From: Haloarcula marina
GTDB taxonomy: Archaea > Halobacteriota > Halobacteria > Halobacteriales > Haloarculaceae
DNA: 64,000 nt
Assembly (NCBI RefSeq): GCF_024218775.1
Contig: NZ_CP100404.1
Span: 1,302,001-1,366,000, forward strand
Direction of reading: 5' to 3'
The notes under the pieces are model-generated. The model ran no database searches. It saw only the letters and a program-made list of their open reading frames with translations, and was not told the origin of the DNA. This document shows positions 57,228-64,000 of the stretch, one piece after another. The position numbers were made by a program, and so were the translations under genes. Numbering within the stretch: the stretch's first letter is position 1; each line of letters starts with the position of its first letter.

Positions 57228-58223
57228 GTGCTATTCGGCTCTGATCCGCTCTCGGAACTCTCGATTCCCGACGGGACGACCGTCGAGGAACACGACCTCG
57301 TGACCGACGGGGACGTCATTATCGGCGGGCAGAGCACGGTCGAGTTCGGCGTCCGCGGGCGCTCGGTCATCGCCGACGAGCGAGTCCGCTTCGGCGGCCA
57401 CATCGAAGCGGAGGGCGACTGTCGCCTCGACATGTGGTGTGACGTGGCCGACAACGTCCTCGTCGGCGAGGACGCCTACATCGGCGAACGCGTCCACATC
57501 GGCGGCGAGTTGCGCGTCGCCGGGGACGTGGACATCGGCGACGACGTGGACATCGAAGACGGCTTCGAGGCGAACGGGTGGATAGTCATCCGCAACCCGA
57601 TGCCGACCATCGTGTTCCTGTTCGTCTACCTCTCGCAACTCCTGCGCATCGGCGAGGACGAGGCCGCACGGGACCTCGTCGACGAGATGCTCGGTGAGGA
57701 CCGCGACCACGACCCTATCCTCGTCCCGCGCGGGGCCAGCGTCTCCGACGACGCGTGGCGCGTCTCGACGCCCGCGACCATCGGCGACGACTGCCGACTC
57801 CACGGCAACATCCGCGCCGAATCCCTAGAGGTCGGCCGGGACAACGTGGTCTTCGGCAGTCTCCGCGCTCGCGAGGACGTGGTCGTCGGTAAGGGAACCG
57901 AAATCAAAGGCGACGTGACGACCCGCAACGGCGACGTTCGCGTCGGCCCCGGCGCGAAGGTGTGGGGCGACATCTCCGCGAACACGGTCGAACTCCACGA
58001 GAACGCCACCGTCGACGGGAAGATTCGCGCTCGCGAGGAGATGCGGATGCACACCGACGAAGTGTTGGACCGCCCGGACGAATCGGCCGTCGCGATGGCC
58101 GAGATGGCCGAGGAGTTAGAGAGCGGCACGAACTCGACGGACGAGGGCGGCGACGACGCGGCCTCGGAAGACCGGGACGAACCGGTCGACGAGGAGGGCG
58201 ATACTGCCGAAGCATCCGACTGA
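57228..58223 (+). CDS. Bactofilin-like polymer-forming protein with a central hydrophobic helix
   Basis: 331 residues starting with GTG. Two beta-helix blocks with regularly spaced Gly/Asp/Val turns (IIGGQSTVEFGVRGRSVIADERVRFGG; ELRVAGDVDIGDDVDIEDG; then 184-265, DCRLHGNIRAESLEVGRDNVVFG) flank a hydrophobic segment PTIVFLFVYLSQLLRIG (126-142). The acidic C-terminal tail is disordered. Bactofilins polymerise into filaments that shape the cell; the haloarchaeal relatives called halofilins affect cell shape. The central membrane segment suggests insertion in or attachment to the membrane. No operon partner. Confidence 0.8.
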   Translation: MLFGSDPLSELSIPDGTTVEEHDLVTDGDVIIGGQSTVEFGVRGRSVIADERVRFGGHIEAEGDCRLDMWCDVADNVLVGEDAYIGERVHIGGELRVAGDVDIGDDVDIEDGFEANGWIVIRNPMPTIVFLFVYLSQLLRIGEDEAARDLVDEMLGEDRDHDPILVPRGASVSDDAWRVSTPATIGDDCRLHGNIRAESLEVGRDNVVFGSLRAREDVVVGKGTEIKGDVTTRNGDVRVGPGAKVWGDISANTVELHENATVDGKIRAREEMRMHTDEVLDRPDESAVAMAEMAEELESGTNSTDEGGDDAASEDRDEPVDEEGDTAEASD

Positions 58224-58340
58224 GGCGAGCGTCGCTGCAGTGGCTTCTATTCCCCGGACGTCTCTGAACGGGCCGTACTACCCGATAGCCACGGGCAACC
58301 GATTCGACTCTCGTAGCACTCGCCCTCGCCGCACGAATGA

Positions 58341-58356
58341 ATTAGACGAGTCTAAT
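58341..58356 (+). promoter_or_regulatory. Perfect palindromic operator of the metal ABC importer (DtxR/SirR-like)
   Basis: ATTAGACGAGTCTAAT: arms ATTAGAC and GTCTAAT around GA, perfectly inverted. It precedes the TATA-like ACTTTATCC at 58377-58385 by about 20 nt, so a bound repressor would block transcription factors. The TTAG-N-CTAA outline resembles the operators of metal-sensing DtxR/SirR-type repressors, consistent with a metal importer. A second imperfect repeat AGTAG...CTACT lies at 58363-58379. Confidence 0.6.
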
Positions 58357-58376
58357 CTTTTGAGTAGATAGTAACT

Positions 58377-58385
58377 ACTTTATCC
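58377..58385 (+). promoter_or_regulatory. TATA-like box of the metal ABC importer operon
   Basis: ACTTTATCC, 27-35 nt before the ATG at 58412. It is preceded by the palindrome at 58341-58356 and overlaps the imperfect repeat AGTAG...CTACT (58363-58379). Confidence 0.5.
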
Positions 58386-58411
58386 TTGGATGCCTCCTCG
58401 CTCAGTAAGGA

Positions 58412-59497
58412 ATGAACGACACGAACCGAAGTTCCACGGGACGCGGACTCTCGCGGCGGCGAGCAATCGCGACCGGCGCGGGTCTGCTGGCCGCAGGATT
58501 CGCTGGCTGTACGAGTAGCGGGCAGGGAACGGGGACCGATACTGACACCGACACCGACGGTTCCGATGACGGACCGGTCGCCGTTGCCTCCTTCTTCAGT
58601 TTCTACGACTTCGCTCGCAACGTCGCCGCCGAGACTCCCATCACGGTCGAGAACCTCGTTCCGACGGGCCTCCACGGCCACGGCTGGCAGCCAAACGCCA
58701 GCGTTACGAAGCGTATCATCGAGGCCGACGCGTTCATCCACGTCGGCCCGGGGTTCCAGCCGTGGGCCGACCGCGCCATCCAGACGCTGCGGGACGACGG
58801 GGTCGACACCCAACTCATCAACGTCCGGAAGGGCGTCGAACTGGTGGACCTCGCCGCCAGTCTCGACCCCGAGGAGGAGGGCGTCGGCGAGCAACAGGGC
58901 AAAGACCCCCATTTCTGGCTCGACCCCCGACGGGCGAAGACCTCAATCGACAACATCACCGAGGGCCTGGTCGAACTCGCGCCCGAGTACGAGGACACGC
59001 TCCGGGAGGCCGCCCGCACGTACAAGTCAGAGACTATCGACCGCATCGACGCCGACTACGAGGCCATCTTCGACGCCGCCGAACGCGACGTGGTGCAACT
59101 CGCGGCCCACAACGCGTTCCAGTACATCGGCGTCCGCTACGGCGTCCGGATGCGGCCGCTCGTGACCAACCTCGCGGCCAGCGGTGACGTCGCTCCCGAA
59201 GACATCAGGCAGGCCCAGCAGGTCATCGAAGACAACGACATCCGCTACATCGCCAACGGCGTCTTCGAGTCGCGCCGTCCGGCGATTCAGCTCATCGAGG
59301 AGACGGGCGCGGAGGCGTACTTCCCGGTGACGCCGTACGCTGGCGTCCGGGAAGACTGGGTGGCCAACGACTGGGGCTACGAGGAGATTGCCTACAACAT
59401 CAACATGCCTACGTTCGAAGTCGTCCTCGGCAACAAGACGCCCGAAGAGGCGGGCCCGACGGAGGGCTGGGGCGAGACGTGGAGGAACTTCGAATGA
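58412..59497 (+). CDS. Metal-binding lipoprotein of a Zn/Mn-type ABC importer (ZnuA-like)
   Basis: 361 residues. A signal with three arginines (SRRRAIATGAGLLAAGFAGC) ends in a lipobox with C33. An Asp/Thr-rich linker leads to the metal-binding domain. Metal-ligand candidates are H88 and H90 (LHGHGW), H110 (FIHVGPG), and H167 in KDPHFWLDP; the DPHFW motif is shared by ZnuA/TroA proteins. The metal (zinc or manganese) cannot be decided. It is the first gene of a three-gene operon with overlaps of 4 nt. Confidence 0.9.
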   Translation: MNDTNRSSTGRGLSRRRAIATGAGLLAAGFAGCTSSGQGTGTDTDTDTDGSDDGPVAVASFFSFYDFARNVAAETPITVENLVPTGLHGHGWQPNASVTKRIIEADAFIHVGPGFQPWADRAIQTLRDDGVDTQLINVRKGVELVDLAASLDPEEEGVGEQQGKDPHFWLDPRRAKTSIDNITEGLVELAPEYEDTLREAARTYKSETIDRIDADYEAIFDAAERDVVQLAAHNAFQYIGVRYGVRMRPLVTNLAASGDVAPEDIRQAQQVIEDNDIRYIANGVFESRRPAIQLIEETGAEAYFPVTPYAGVREDWVANDWGYEEIAYNINMPTFEVVLGNKTPEEAGPTEGWGETWRNFE

Positions 59498-60255
59498 GTC
59501 GGGGTGAGAGGGCGGGCGACGCCCCGGTCGTGGAGGCGTCGAACGTCTCGTTCGGCTACACCGCGACGCCGGTCGTCCGGGACGTCTCCGTGCGCATCGA
59601 CCCCGGCGAGTACGTCGCCATCGTCGGACCGAACGGCTCCGGGAAGTCGACGCTGATGAAGCTCTTACTCGGCCTGCGCCGCCCCGACGAGGGGACGGTT
59701 CGGCTGTTCGGCGAACCGGCCCACGCCTTCGACGACGGCTCCCGAGTGGGCTACGTCGCCCAGCACGCCAGCGCCTCGAAAGAGATGCCCATCACCGTCC
59801 GCGAAGTAGTGAAGATGGGGCGATTCCCCCACGTCGGCTTCGGCCGACTCTCCCGTGAAGACTGGGCAGTCGTCGACGACGCCATCGAAGCGGTCGGTAT
59901 GTCGGCGTTCAGGAACCGACGGGTGACGCAACTCTCCGGCGGACAACGACAGCGTGCCTTCATCGCAAGAGCGCTGGCGGGCGAGGCGGAACTGCTGGTC
60001 TTGGACGAACCGACGGTCGGCGTCGACGCCGAGTCGGTCGACGCGTTCTACGACCTGCTGGAAGCCCTGAACGAGGACGGCATCACCGTCTTGCTCATCG
60101 AACACGACCTGAGCGCCGTCACCGACCACGCCGACCGAGTCGTCTGTCTCAACGGCGAGGTGTACTTCGACGGCCCGACCGACGAGTTCGTCGACGGTGA
60201 CGCGCTTGCCCGCGCGTTCGGGACCGCCGCGATGGGGCTGGGGGCAGACGGATGA
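59494..60255 (+). CDS. ATPase of the Zn/Mn-type ABC importer (ZnuC-like)
   Basis: 253 residues. Walker A is GPNGSGKST, the signature is LSGGQRQRAFIARAL, Walker B is LLVLDEPTVGVD, and IEHDLSAVTDHAD carries the H-loop histidine. EYVAIVGPNG and FGYTATPVVRDVSV are typical of the metal-importer ATPases. It overlaps the binding-protein stop and the permease start by ATGA on both sides. It energises metal uptake with the ZnuA-like protein and the ZnuB-like permease. Confidence 0.93.
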   Translation: MSRGERAGDAPVVEASNVSFGYTATPVVRDVSVRIDPGEYVAIVGPNGSGKSTLMKLLLGLRRPDEGTVRLFGEPAHAFDDGSRVGYVAQHASASKEMPITVREVVKMGRFPHVGFGRLSREDWAVVDDAIEAVGMSAFRNRRVTQLSGGQRQRAFIARALAGEAELLVLDEPTVGVDAESVDAFYDLLEALNEDGITVLLIEHDLSAVTDHADRVVCLNGEVYFDGPTDEFVDGDALARAFGTAAMGLGADG

Positions 60256-61265
60256 GCGGGGTCGCTATCATCCTGCAGGCCAGTCCGCTGGACGCCGTGC
60301 TCGCGCCGCTTTACTTACTGTTGGCCCTCTGGTCGGAACTGCTGACGTGGGTGGCCGGTGTGACCGGACTGGAACTGCTCCAGTACGGATTCATGCACCG
60401 GGCTATCCTGGTCGGCCTCTGTATCGGCGTGATGGCCCCGCTCATCGGGACGTTCCTCGTCCACCGGCAACTGGCGCTCATCGGGGACGCGCTGGCTCAC
60501 ACCGCCTTTGCTGGCGTCGCCGTCGGTCTGTTTCTCAACGCCGTCATCGACCTCGGGGTGACGCCGTACCTCACCGCCGTCGTCGTCGCTATCGTCGCGG
60601 CGCTGTTCATCGAACTCATCTCTGAAGCCACCGACGCCTACAACGACGTGTCGATGGCAATCGTCCTCTCGACGGGCTTTGCGCTGGGGACGACGCTCAT
60701 CAGCATCAACGCAGGTGGCCTGACCGTCAGCGTCGACCAGTACCTCTTCGGGAACCTCTCGACGGTCACCTCACAGAGCGCGGCCATCCTGCTGGTGCTG
60801 TTCGCCGTCATCGTCGGCGTCGTCGCCGTGACCCGTAACCAACTGCTCTACGTCACCTTCGACGAGACGGCCGCCGAGGTGTCCGGCATCTCGGTCGACT
60901 GGTACAACCGCATCATGGTGATGCTGACGGCGCTGGTCGTCGTCGGCGCGATGCAGATTATGGGCGTCATCCTCGTCGCGGCGATGCTGGTCGTCCCCGT
61001 GGCTGGGGCGACACAGGTCTCGCGAAGTTTCACCGAGTCGCTGTTCGTCTCTATCGTGTTAGCCGAACTGGCGGTCATCTTCGGTATCGCCATCTCGTAC
61101 TACGCCGGTGCGACCGCCGGCGGCGTGGTCGTGCTCGTCGCGGTCGGTATCTACGTCCTGGCCGTCGTCACCGGGAAGGTCCAAGACGCGGTCGGCGAGG
61201 AGTCCACGCCCGAGATGGGGACCATCGACGCGGGCGACGCGGCGGCCGACTCCTCGGGCGACTGA
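60252..61265 (+). CDS. Permease of the Zn/Mn-type ABC importer (ZnuB-like)
   Basis: 337 residues with about nine hydrophobic helices. FMHRAILVGLCIGVMAPLIGTFLVHRQLALIGDALAHTAFAGVAVG is the ABC-3 permease signature, and VVGAMQIMGVILVAAMLVVPVAGATQVSRSF marks the C-terminal half. It belongs to the ZnuB/TroC ABC-3 permease family. It is the last gene of the operon; a 96-nt gap separates it from the GTPase gene. Nothing suggests a metal-regulated exit from this operon. Confidence 0.92.
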   Translation: MSGVAIILQASPLDAVLAPLYLLLALWSELLTWVAGVTGLELLQYGFMHRAILVGLCIGVMAPLIGTFLVHRQLALIGDALAHTAFAGVAVGLFLNAVIDLGVTPYLTAVVVAIVAALFIELISEATDAYNDVSMAIVLSTGFALGTTLISINAGGLTVSVDQYLFGNLSTVTSQSAAILLVLFAVIVGVVAVTRNQLLYVTFDETAAEVSGISVDWYNRIMVMLTALVVVGAMQIMGVILVAAMLVVPVAGATQVSRSFTESLFVSIVLAELAVIFGIAISYYAGATAGGVVVLVAVGIYVLAVVTGKVQDAVGEESTPEMGTIDAGDAAADSSGD

Positions 61266-61361
61266 GTACCCCGAGCGCCCCGACGTTCCGCGGCGGGCGA
61301 CGGCGGTTCTAGCGACTCCCGAACCGAAACCGCCTTTCCGCGCACACTGGTACGTCATCGC

Positions 61362-62540
61362 ATGCTCTCTCTCGCACTCGCTGGCAAACCCAACGCCGGG
61401 AAGTCTACCTTCTACAAGGCGGCGACGATGGCCGACGTGGACGTCGGCAACTACCCCTTCACGACCATCGACGCCAACCGGGGCGTGAGCCACGTCCGCA
61501 CCGAGTGTCCCTGCCTGGACCGCGCGGAGCGGTGCGGCGACGACAACTGTCGGGACGGCAAACGCTACGTTCCCGTCGAACTCATCGACGTGGCCGGTCT
61601 CGTCCCCGGCGCGCACGAGGGCCGCGGTCTGGGTAACCAGTTTCTGGACGAACTCACCAACGCCGACGTCATCCTCAACGTCGTCGACGCCTCCGGAGGG
61701 ACCAACGAGGAAGGCGAACCCGTCGAAGTCGGCGAACACGACCCAGTCGAGGACGTGGACTTCGTCGAGGAGGAGATGGACCTCTGGCTGGCGAGCATCG
61801 TCTCCCGCAACTGGGAGTCCGTCGAACGCCAGTCTCGCTCGCCCGACTTCGACTTGGACGAGGCGCTGGTGGACATGCTCACCGGCGTCGGCGCGACTGA
61901 ACTGGACGTGGCTCGGACCCTCCGCGAACTGGACTATCCCGAGGACCCGATTGCGTGGACCGACGAGCACCGCGAAGCGCTGGCCCGACAGATTCGCAAA
62001 CGGACGAAACCTATCGTCGTCGTCGCGAACAAGGCCGACATCGCGCCCGAGGGCAACGTCGAGCGACTGCGCGAAGCCGCCGACATCGTGATTCCCGCGA
62101 CGGCCGACGGCGAACTCGCCCTCCGGAAGGCCGCCGAGGCGGGCGTCGTCGACTACGACCCCGGCGACACCGACTTCGACATCGTCGGCGACGTGAGCGA
62201 CCAGCAACGGCAGGGACTGGACCGCATCCGCGACGTGATGGCCGACTACGGCGGCACGGGCGTCCAGCAGGCGATGGACGCCGCCGTCTACGACTTGCTC
62301 GACCACATCACGGCCTATCCGGTCCAGAACGACACGAAGTGGACCGACGGACAGGGGAACGTCCTCCCCGACGCTTTCCTCCTGCCCCGCGGGTCGACGC
62401 CGAAAGACCTCGCGTACGCCGTCCACTCGGACATCGGCGAGGGGTACATCCACGCCGTCGACGCCCGCGAGGAACGGCGTATCAGCGACCAGACGGAGTT
62501 AGATGAAGGGGCGGTCATCAAAATCGTGAGTTCGAACTAG
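61362..62540 (+). CDS. OBG/YchF-type GTPase with TGS domain
   Basis: 392 residues. The G domain has GKPNAGKST (G1), [12 protein letters not shown] (switch I/G2), [14 protein letters not shown] (G3) and [10 protein letters not shown] (G4). The C-terminal TGS-like domain is about residues 320-392, ending [17 protein letters not shown]. The archaeal family is often annotated as redox-regulated ATPase YchF-like, with a variant nucleotide specificity; the NKxD G4 motif here predicts GTP. A Cys-rich loop ([15 protein letters not shown], 50-64) is conserved in archaea. It ends 4 nt inside the UbiA stop on the opposite strand. Confidence 0.9.
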   Translation: MLSLALAGKPNAGKSTFYKAATMADVDVGNYPFTTIDANRGVSHVRTECPCLDRAERCGDDNCRDGKRYVPVELIDVAGLVPGAHEGRGLGNQFLDELTNADVILNVVDASGGTNEEGEPVEVGEHDPVEDVDFVEEEMDLWLASIVSRNWESVERQSRSPDFDLDEALVDMLTGVGATELDVARTLRELDYPEDPIAWTDEHREALARQIRKRTKPIVVVANKADIAPEGNVERLREAADIVIPATADGELALRKAAEAGVVDYDPGDTDFDIVGDVSDQQRQGLDRIRDVMADYGGTGVQQAMDAAVYDLLDHITAYPVQNDTKWTDGQGNVLPDAFLLPRGSTPKDLAYAVHSDIGEGYIHAVDAREERRISDQTELDEGAVIKIVSSN

Positions 62541-63391
62541 GCGAACGGCTGGAACCACACCGCCGCGACCAGAACGGCGAGAAAGAGATAGGACCCCCGA
62601 ATCAGCAGCATCGTCGCCAGTTCCGACTCCGCGCGGCGAGCGATGGCGGCGACGAGACCGAAGACGGCGGCGGCCCCGGCGGCCGTCGGGGGGACGCCAG
62701 ACAGCGTGACCGCGAGCGCGACGGTGCCGACCATCGCCGTAACGAGTAATCCTACCGCGAGGCGTCGCGCCCGACGCGGTCCGAGGACGACGGCGACCGT
62801 TCGCTTCTGGATGGAACGGTCGTAGTCGTAGTCCTTCTCGTCGTCGATGATTTTGATGCCGGTCAGCAGGACGAGGAAGACGGCCGCGAGGCCGAGGACG
62901 CGGGGGCTGAACGCCGTCGCCTGCGCGTAGTAGCCACCCAGTAGTGCCAGCGAGATGCCCGTGGGGTAGCCCATCGTCGCGCCGACGGGGTTCAGGTCCA
63001 GTTGTGGGGCGTGCGTGTAGCCGATGACCCACGTCGGGAGTGTCACGAGCGCCGTGCCGGGGCCGACGAGCGCCCAGAGGCCCACGAGACAGACGAGAAA
63101 GCCGATTCCCGCACCGACCAGTGCGCCCCGACAGCCATCGACCGTGAGGGGGTGGTCGTCGTCCTCGCCGCGGACGTGGAAGTCGACGTAGCCGTCCTTG
63201 ACGTGGGCGGTGTAGACGGCGAAGAACATCGCCCCGGCGTGGAGGGCGGCCACGCGGAGGTCGACGCCGCCAGCGAGGAGTGCACCGAACAGCGACGTCG
63301 CCAGCGGCGGGAGCATGAACACCGGGTGGACCTGCGAGGCGAGCGCACGGCCCGCGCCGAGCGCCCCCGATTCGTGTCGGGCGACTGCCAT
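62537..63391 (-). CDS. UbiA-family prenyltransferase (membrane)
   Basis: 284 residues with about eight to nine hydrophobic helices. The first aspartate-rich motif is in HVKDGYVDFHVRGEDDD (63-79) and the second is GIKIIDDEKDYDYDRSIQKRT (179-198). Both bind the Mg-diphosphate of the isoprenoid donor, so it transfers a polyprenyl chain to an acceptor, for example in menaquinone or archaeal lipid synthesis. The acceptor is not shown. It is convergent with the GTPase gene (4-nt overlap). No other lipid gene is adjacent. Confidence 0.88.
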   Translation of the reverse strand: MAVARHESGALGAGRALASQVHPVFMLPPLATSLFGALLAGGVDLRVAALHAGAMFFAVYTAHVKDGYVDFHVRGEDDDHPLTVDGCRGALVGAGIGFLVCLVGLWALVGPGTALVTLPTWVIGYTHAPQLDLNPVGATMGYPTGISLALLGGYYAQATAFSPRVLGLAAVFLVLLTGIKIIDDEKDYDYDRSIQKRTVAVVLGPRRARRLAVGLLVTAMVGTVALAVTLSGVPPTAAGAAAVFGLVAAIARRAESELATMLLIRGSYLFLAVLVAAVWFQPFA

Positions 63392-63449
63392 ACTCTATCG
63401 TGGTCGCGAGTTGGCAAAAAGTCTCGTGCCGAGTGAGTGGCGCGGGTCG

Positions 63450-63827
63450 TTACCGCCAGTTGCTCCGGTCGAGGACGAACTGCGAGATGTGCGAGGCGAG
63501 GTCACGGCCCGCCTTCTCCGTCGGCGTATGGAGGTCGCCGGAGACGGCCCCGGCCTCCCCGCCGACGCCTTCCGCCTCGGAGATGGGGTCCGTTCCGGTA
63601 GGATACGGTCTGCGGGAACGGACGCGGTCGCGTAACTGCTGGACGGCGGTCGGCGATAGCTGTTTGTCGAGGTGTTGGAGGTCGTACTGGACGATGTAGC
63701 CGCGAGTCGCGACCCGGACGGCGATGACCGGTTGGCCGCGGTCCGCACAGCGGTCCCAAATCGTCCGTCGCTCGTCGCCCGTGGCGTACACCGGGACGTT
63801 CGACGGTGTGAGGTGGTCCATCGGCAT
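63450..63827 (-). CDS. Small soluble haloarchaeal hypothetical protein
   Basis: 125 residues, no membrane helix. MPMDHLTPSNVPVYATGDERRTIWDRCADRGQPVIAVRVATRGYIVQYDLQHLDKQLSPTAVQQLRDRV contains a predicted strand-rich N-terminal half and a helical C-terminal half with a disordered Gly/Glu linker (EAEGVGGEAGAVSG). I do not recognise the family. It could also start with the second Met (63821). It lies 37 nt from the partial gene at the window edge and is separated by 58 nt from the UbiA gene. Confidence 0.5.
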   Translation of the reverse strand: MPMDHLTPSNVPVYATGDERRTIWDRCADRGQPVIAVRVATRGYIVQYDLQHLDKQLSPTAVQQLRDRVRSRRPYPTGTDPISEAEGVGGEAGAVSGDLHTPTEKAGRDLASHISQFVLDRSNWR

Positions 63828-63864
63828 ACCGTACGTATCGGAACCGTATCGACTCTTCGGCTAT

Positions 63865-64000
63865 CTACCGGAGCGTCGTGTAACTCAGGCCGACGATAGC
63901 GACGAACTGGAGCGACCGGAGGATGAGGACCGCCTGCTGGACGTGCGGGTCGCCAGCGTAGAAGCTCTGCATCGAGAAGAAGAAGTAGACGGCCACGGCG
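63865..64000 (-). CDS. C-terminal fragment of a membrane protein (runs off the right edge)
   Basis: The minus strand contains the last 44 codons of a frame, AVYFFFSMQSFYAGDPHVQQ, a hydrophobic helix, an extracellular-like loop, and then a second helix LQFVAIVGLSYTTLR before the stop at 63865-63867. The composition is that of a membrane protein. Too little is present to name a family, and the start lies outside the window. Confidence 0.5.
   Translation of the reverse strand, partial: AVAVYFFFSMQSFYAGDPHVQQAVLILRSLQFVAIVGLSYTTLR

Noticed and set aside
1-64000. CRISPR arrays, insertion sequences, integrase-type attachment sites
   Set aside because: No regularly spaced repeats, transposase-like proteins, terminal inverted repeats or tRNA-flanking duplications were seen by eye; divergent small repeats were judged regulatory.

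Overview
This window comes from the chromosome of an extremely halophilic archaeon (class Halobacteria). The evidence is GC-rich coding DNA, very acidic predicted proteins, Tat-type (RR) lipoprotein signals, a halocyanin, digeranylgeranyl-lipid-type reductase and UbiA genes, ferredoxin-dependent 2-oxoacid oxidoreductase, and AT-rich TATA-like boxes placed about 25-30 nt before many start codons (leaderless transcripts). Gene content is compatible with a Haloarcula-like relative, but the genus cannot be fixed from sequence alone. I see no rRNA, tRNA, CRISPR array, insertion sequence or prophage; this looks like core/metabolic chromosome.

Layout. 1-10.7 kb: small redox and regulatory genes, the two-subunit 2-oxoacid:ferredoxin oxidoreductase (korAB type), a photolyase, an uncharacterised aspartate-rich helical protein divergent from a geranylgeranyl-reductase-family flavoprotein, and a degenerate NAD-kinase-like protein. 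10.8-17.3 kb: the respiratory block. A split cytochrome b (petB/petD), a Rieske protein (petA) and a C-terminally anchored halocyanin are interleaved with haloarchaea-specific membrane proteins of unknown function; this is the most system-like part of the window. 17.3-26.5 kb: stress proteins, endonuclease III, peroxiredoxin, a DoxX-type membrane protein, the RNA ligase RtcB, an acyl-CoA dehydrogenase, a RIO-like kinase, an EamA transporter and a single-domain flavoprotein. 26.7-31.8 kb: a complete BMP-type (nucleoside-like) ABC importer. 31.8-36.7 kb: an AIR-synthase/HypE-like protein and a three-gene thiamine-type ABC importer on the minus strand.

36.8-57 kb is dominated by CoA-thioester and central carbon chemistry: a LarA-like protein with an enoyl-CoA hydratase, two acyl-CoA dehydrogenases, glutamate dehydrogenase, a CitE-like lyase, a MaoC-like hydratase, a biotin-dependent carboxyltransferase with an epsilon-like N-terminal extension, 3-hydroxyacyl-CoA dehydrogenase, the B12-binding subunit of methylmalonyl-CoA mutase overlapping its GTPase MeaB, and a thiolase overlapping a DUF35 OB-fold/zinc-ribbon partner. 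Together they suggest fatty-acid/branched-chain/propionyl-CoA catabolism feeding succinyl-CoA; the biotin carboxylase and the mutase large subunit are outside the window. Fructose-1,6-bisphosphatase and a large PGF-pre-PGF surface protein sit within this region. 57-64 kb: a bactofilin-like polymer protein, a Zn/Mn-type ABC importer behind a perfect palindromic operator, a YchF/OBG-type GTPase and a UbiA prenyltransferase.

The best leads are the cytochrome-b/Rieske/halocyanin cluster with its unknown partners, the aspartate-rich putative isoprenoid-synthase-like protein, the carboxyltransferase fusion, and several perfect palindromes sitting between the TATA box and the start codon of metabolic operons.
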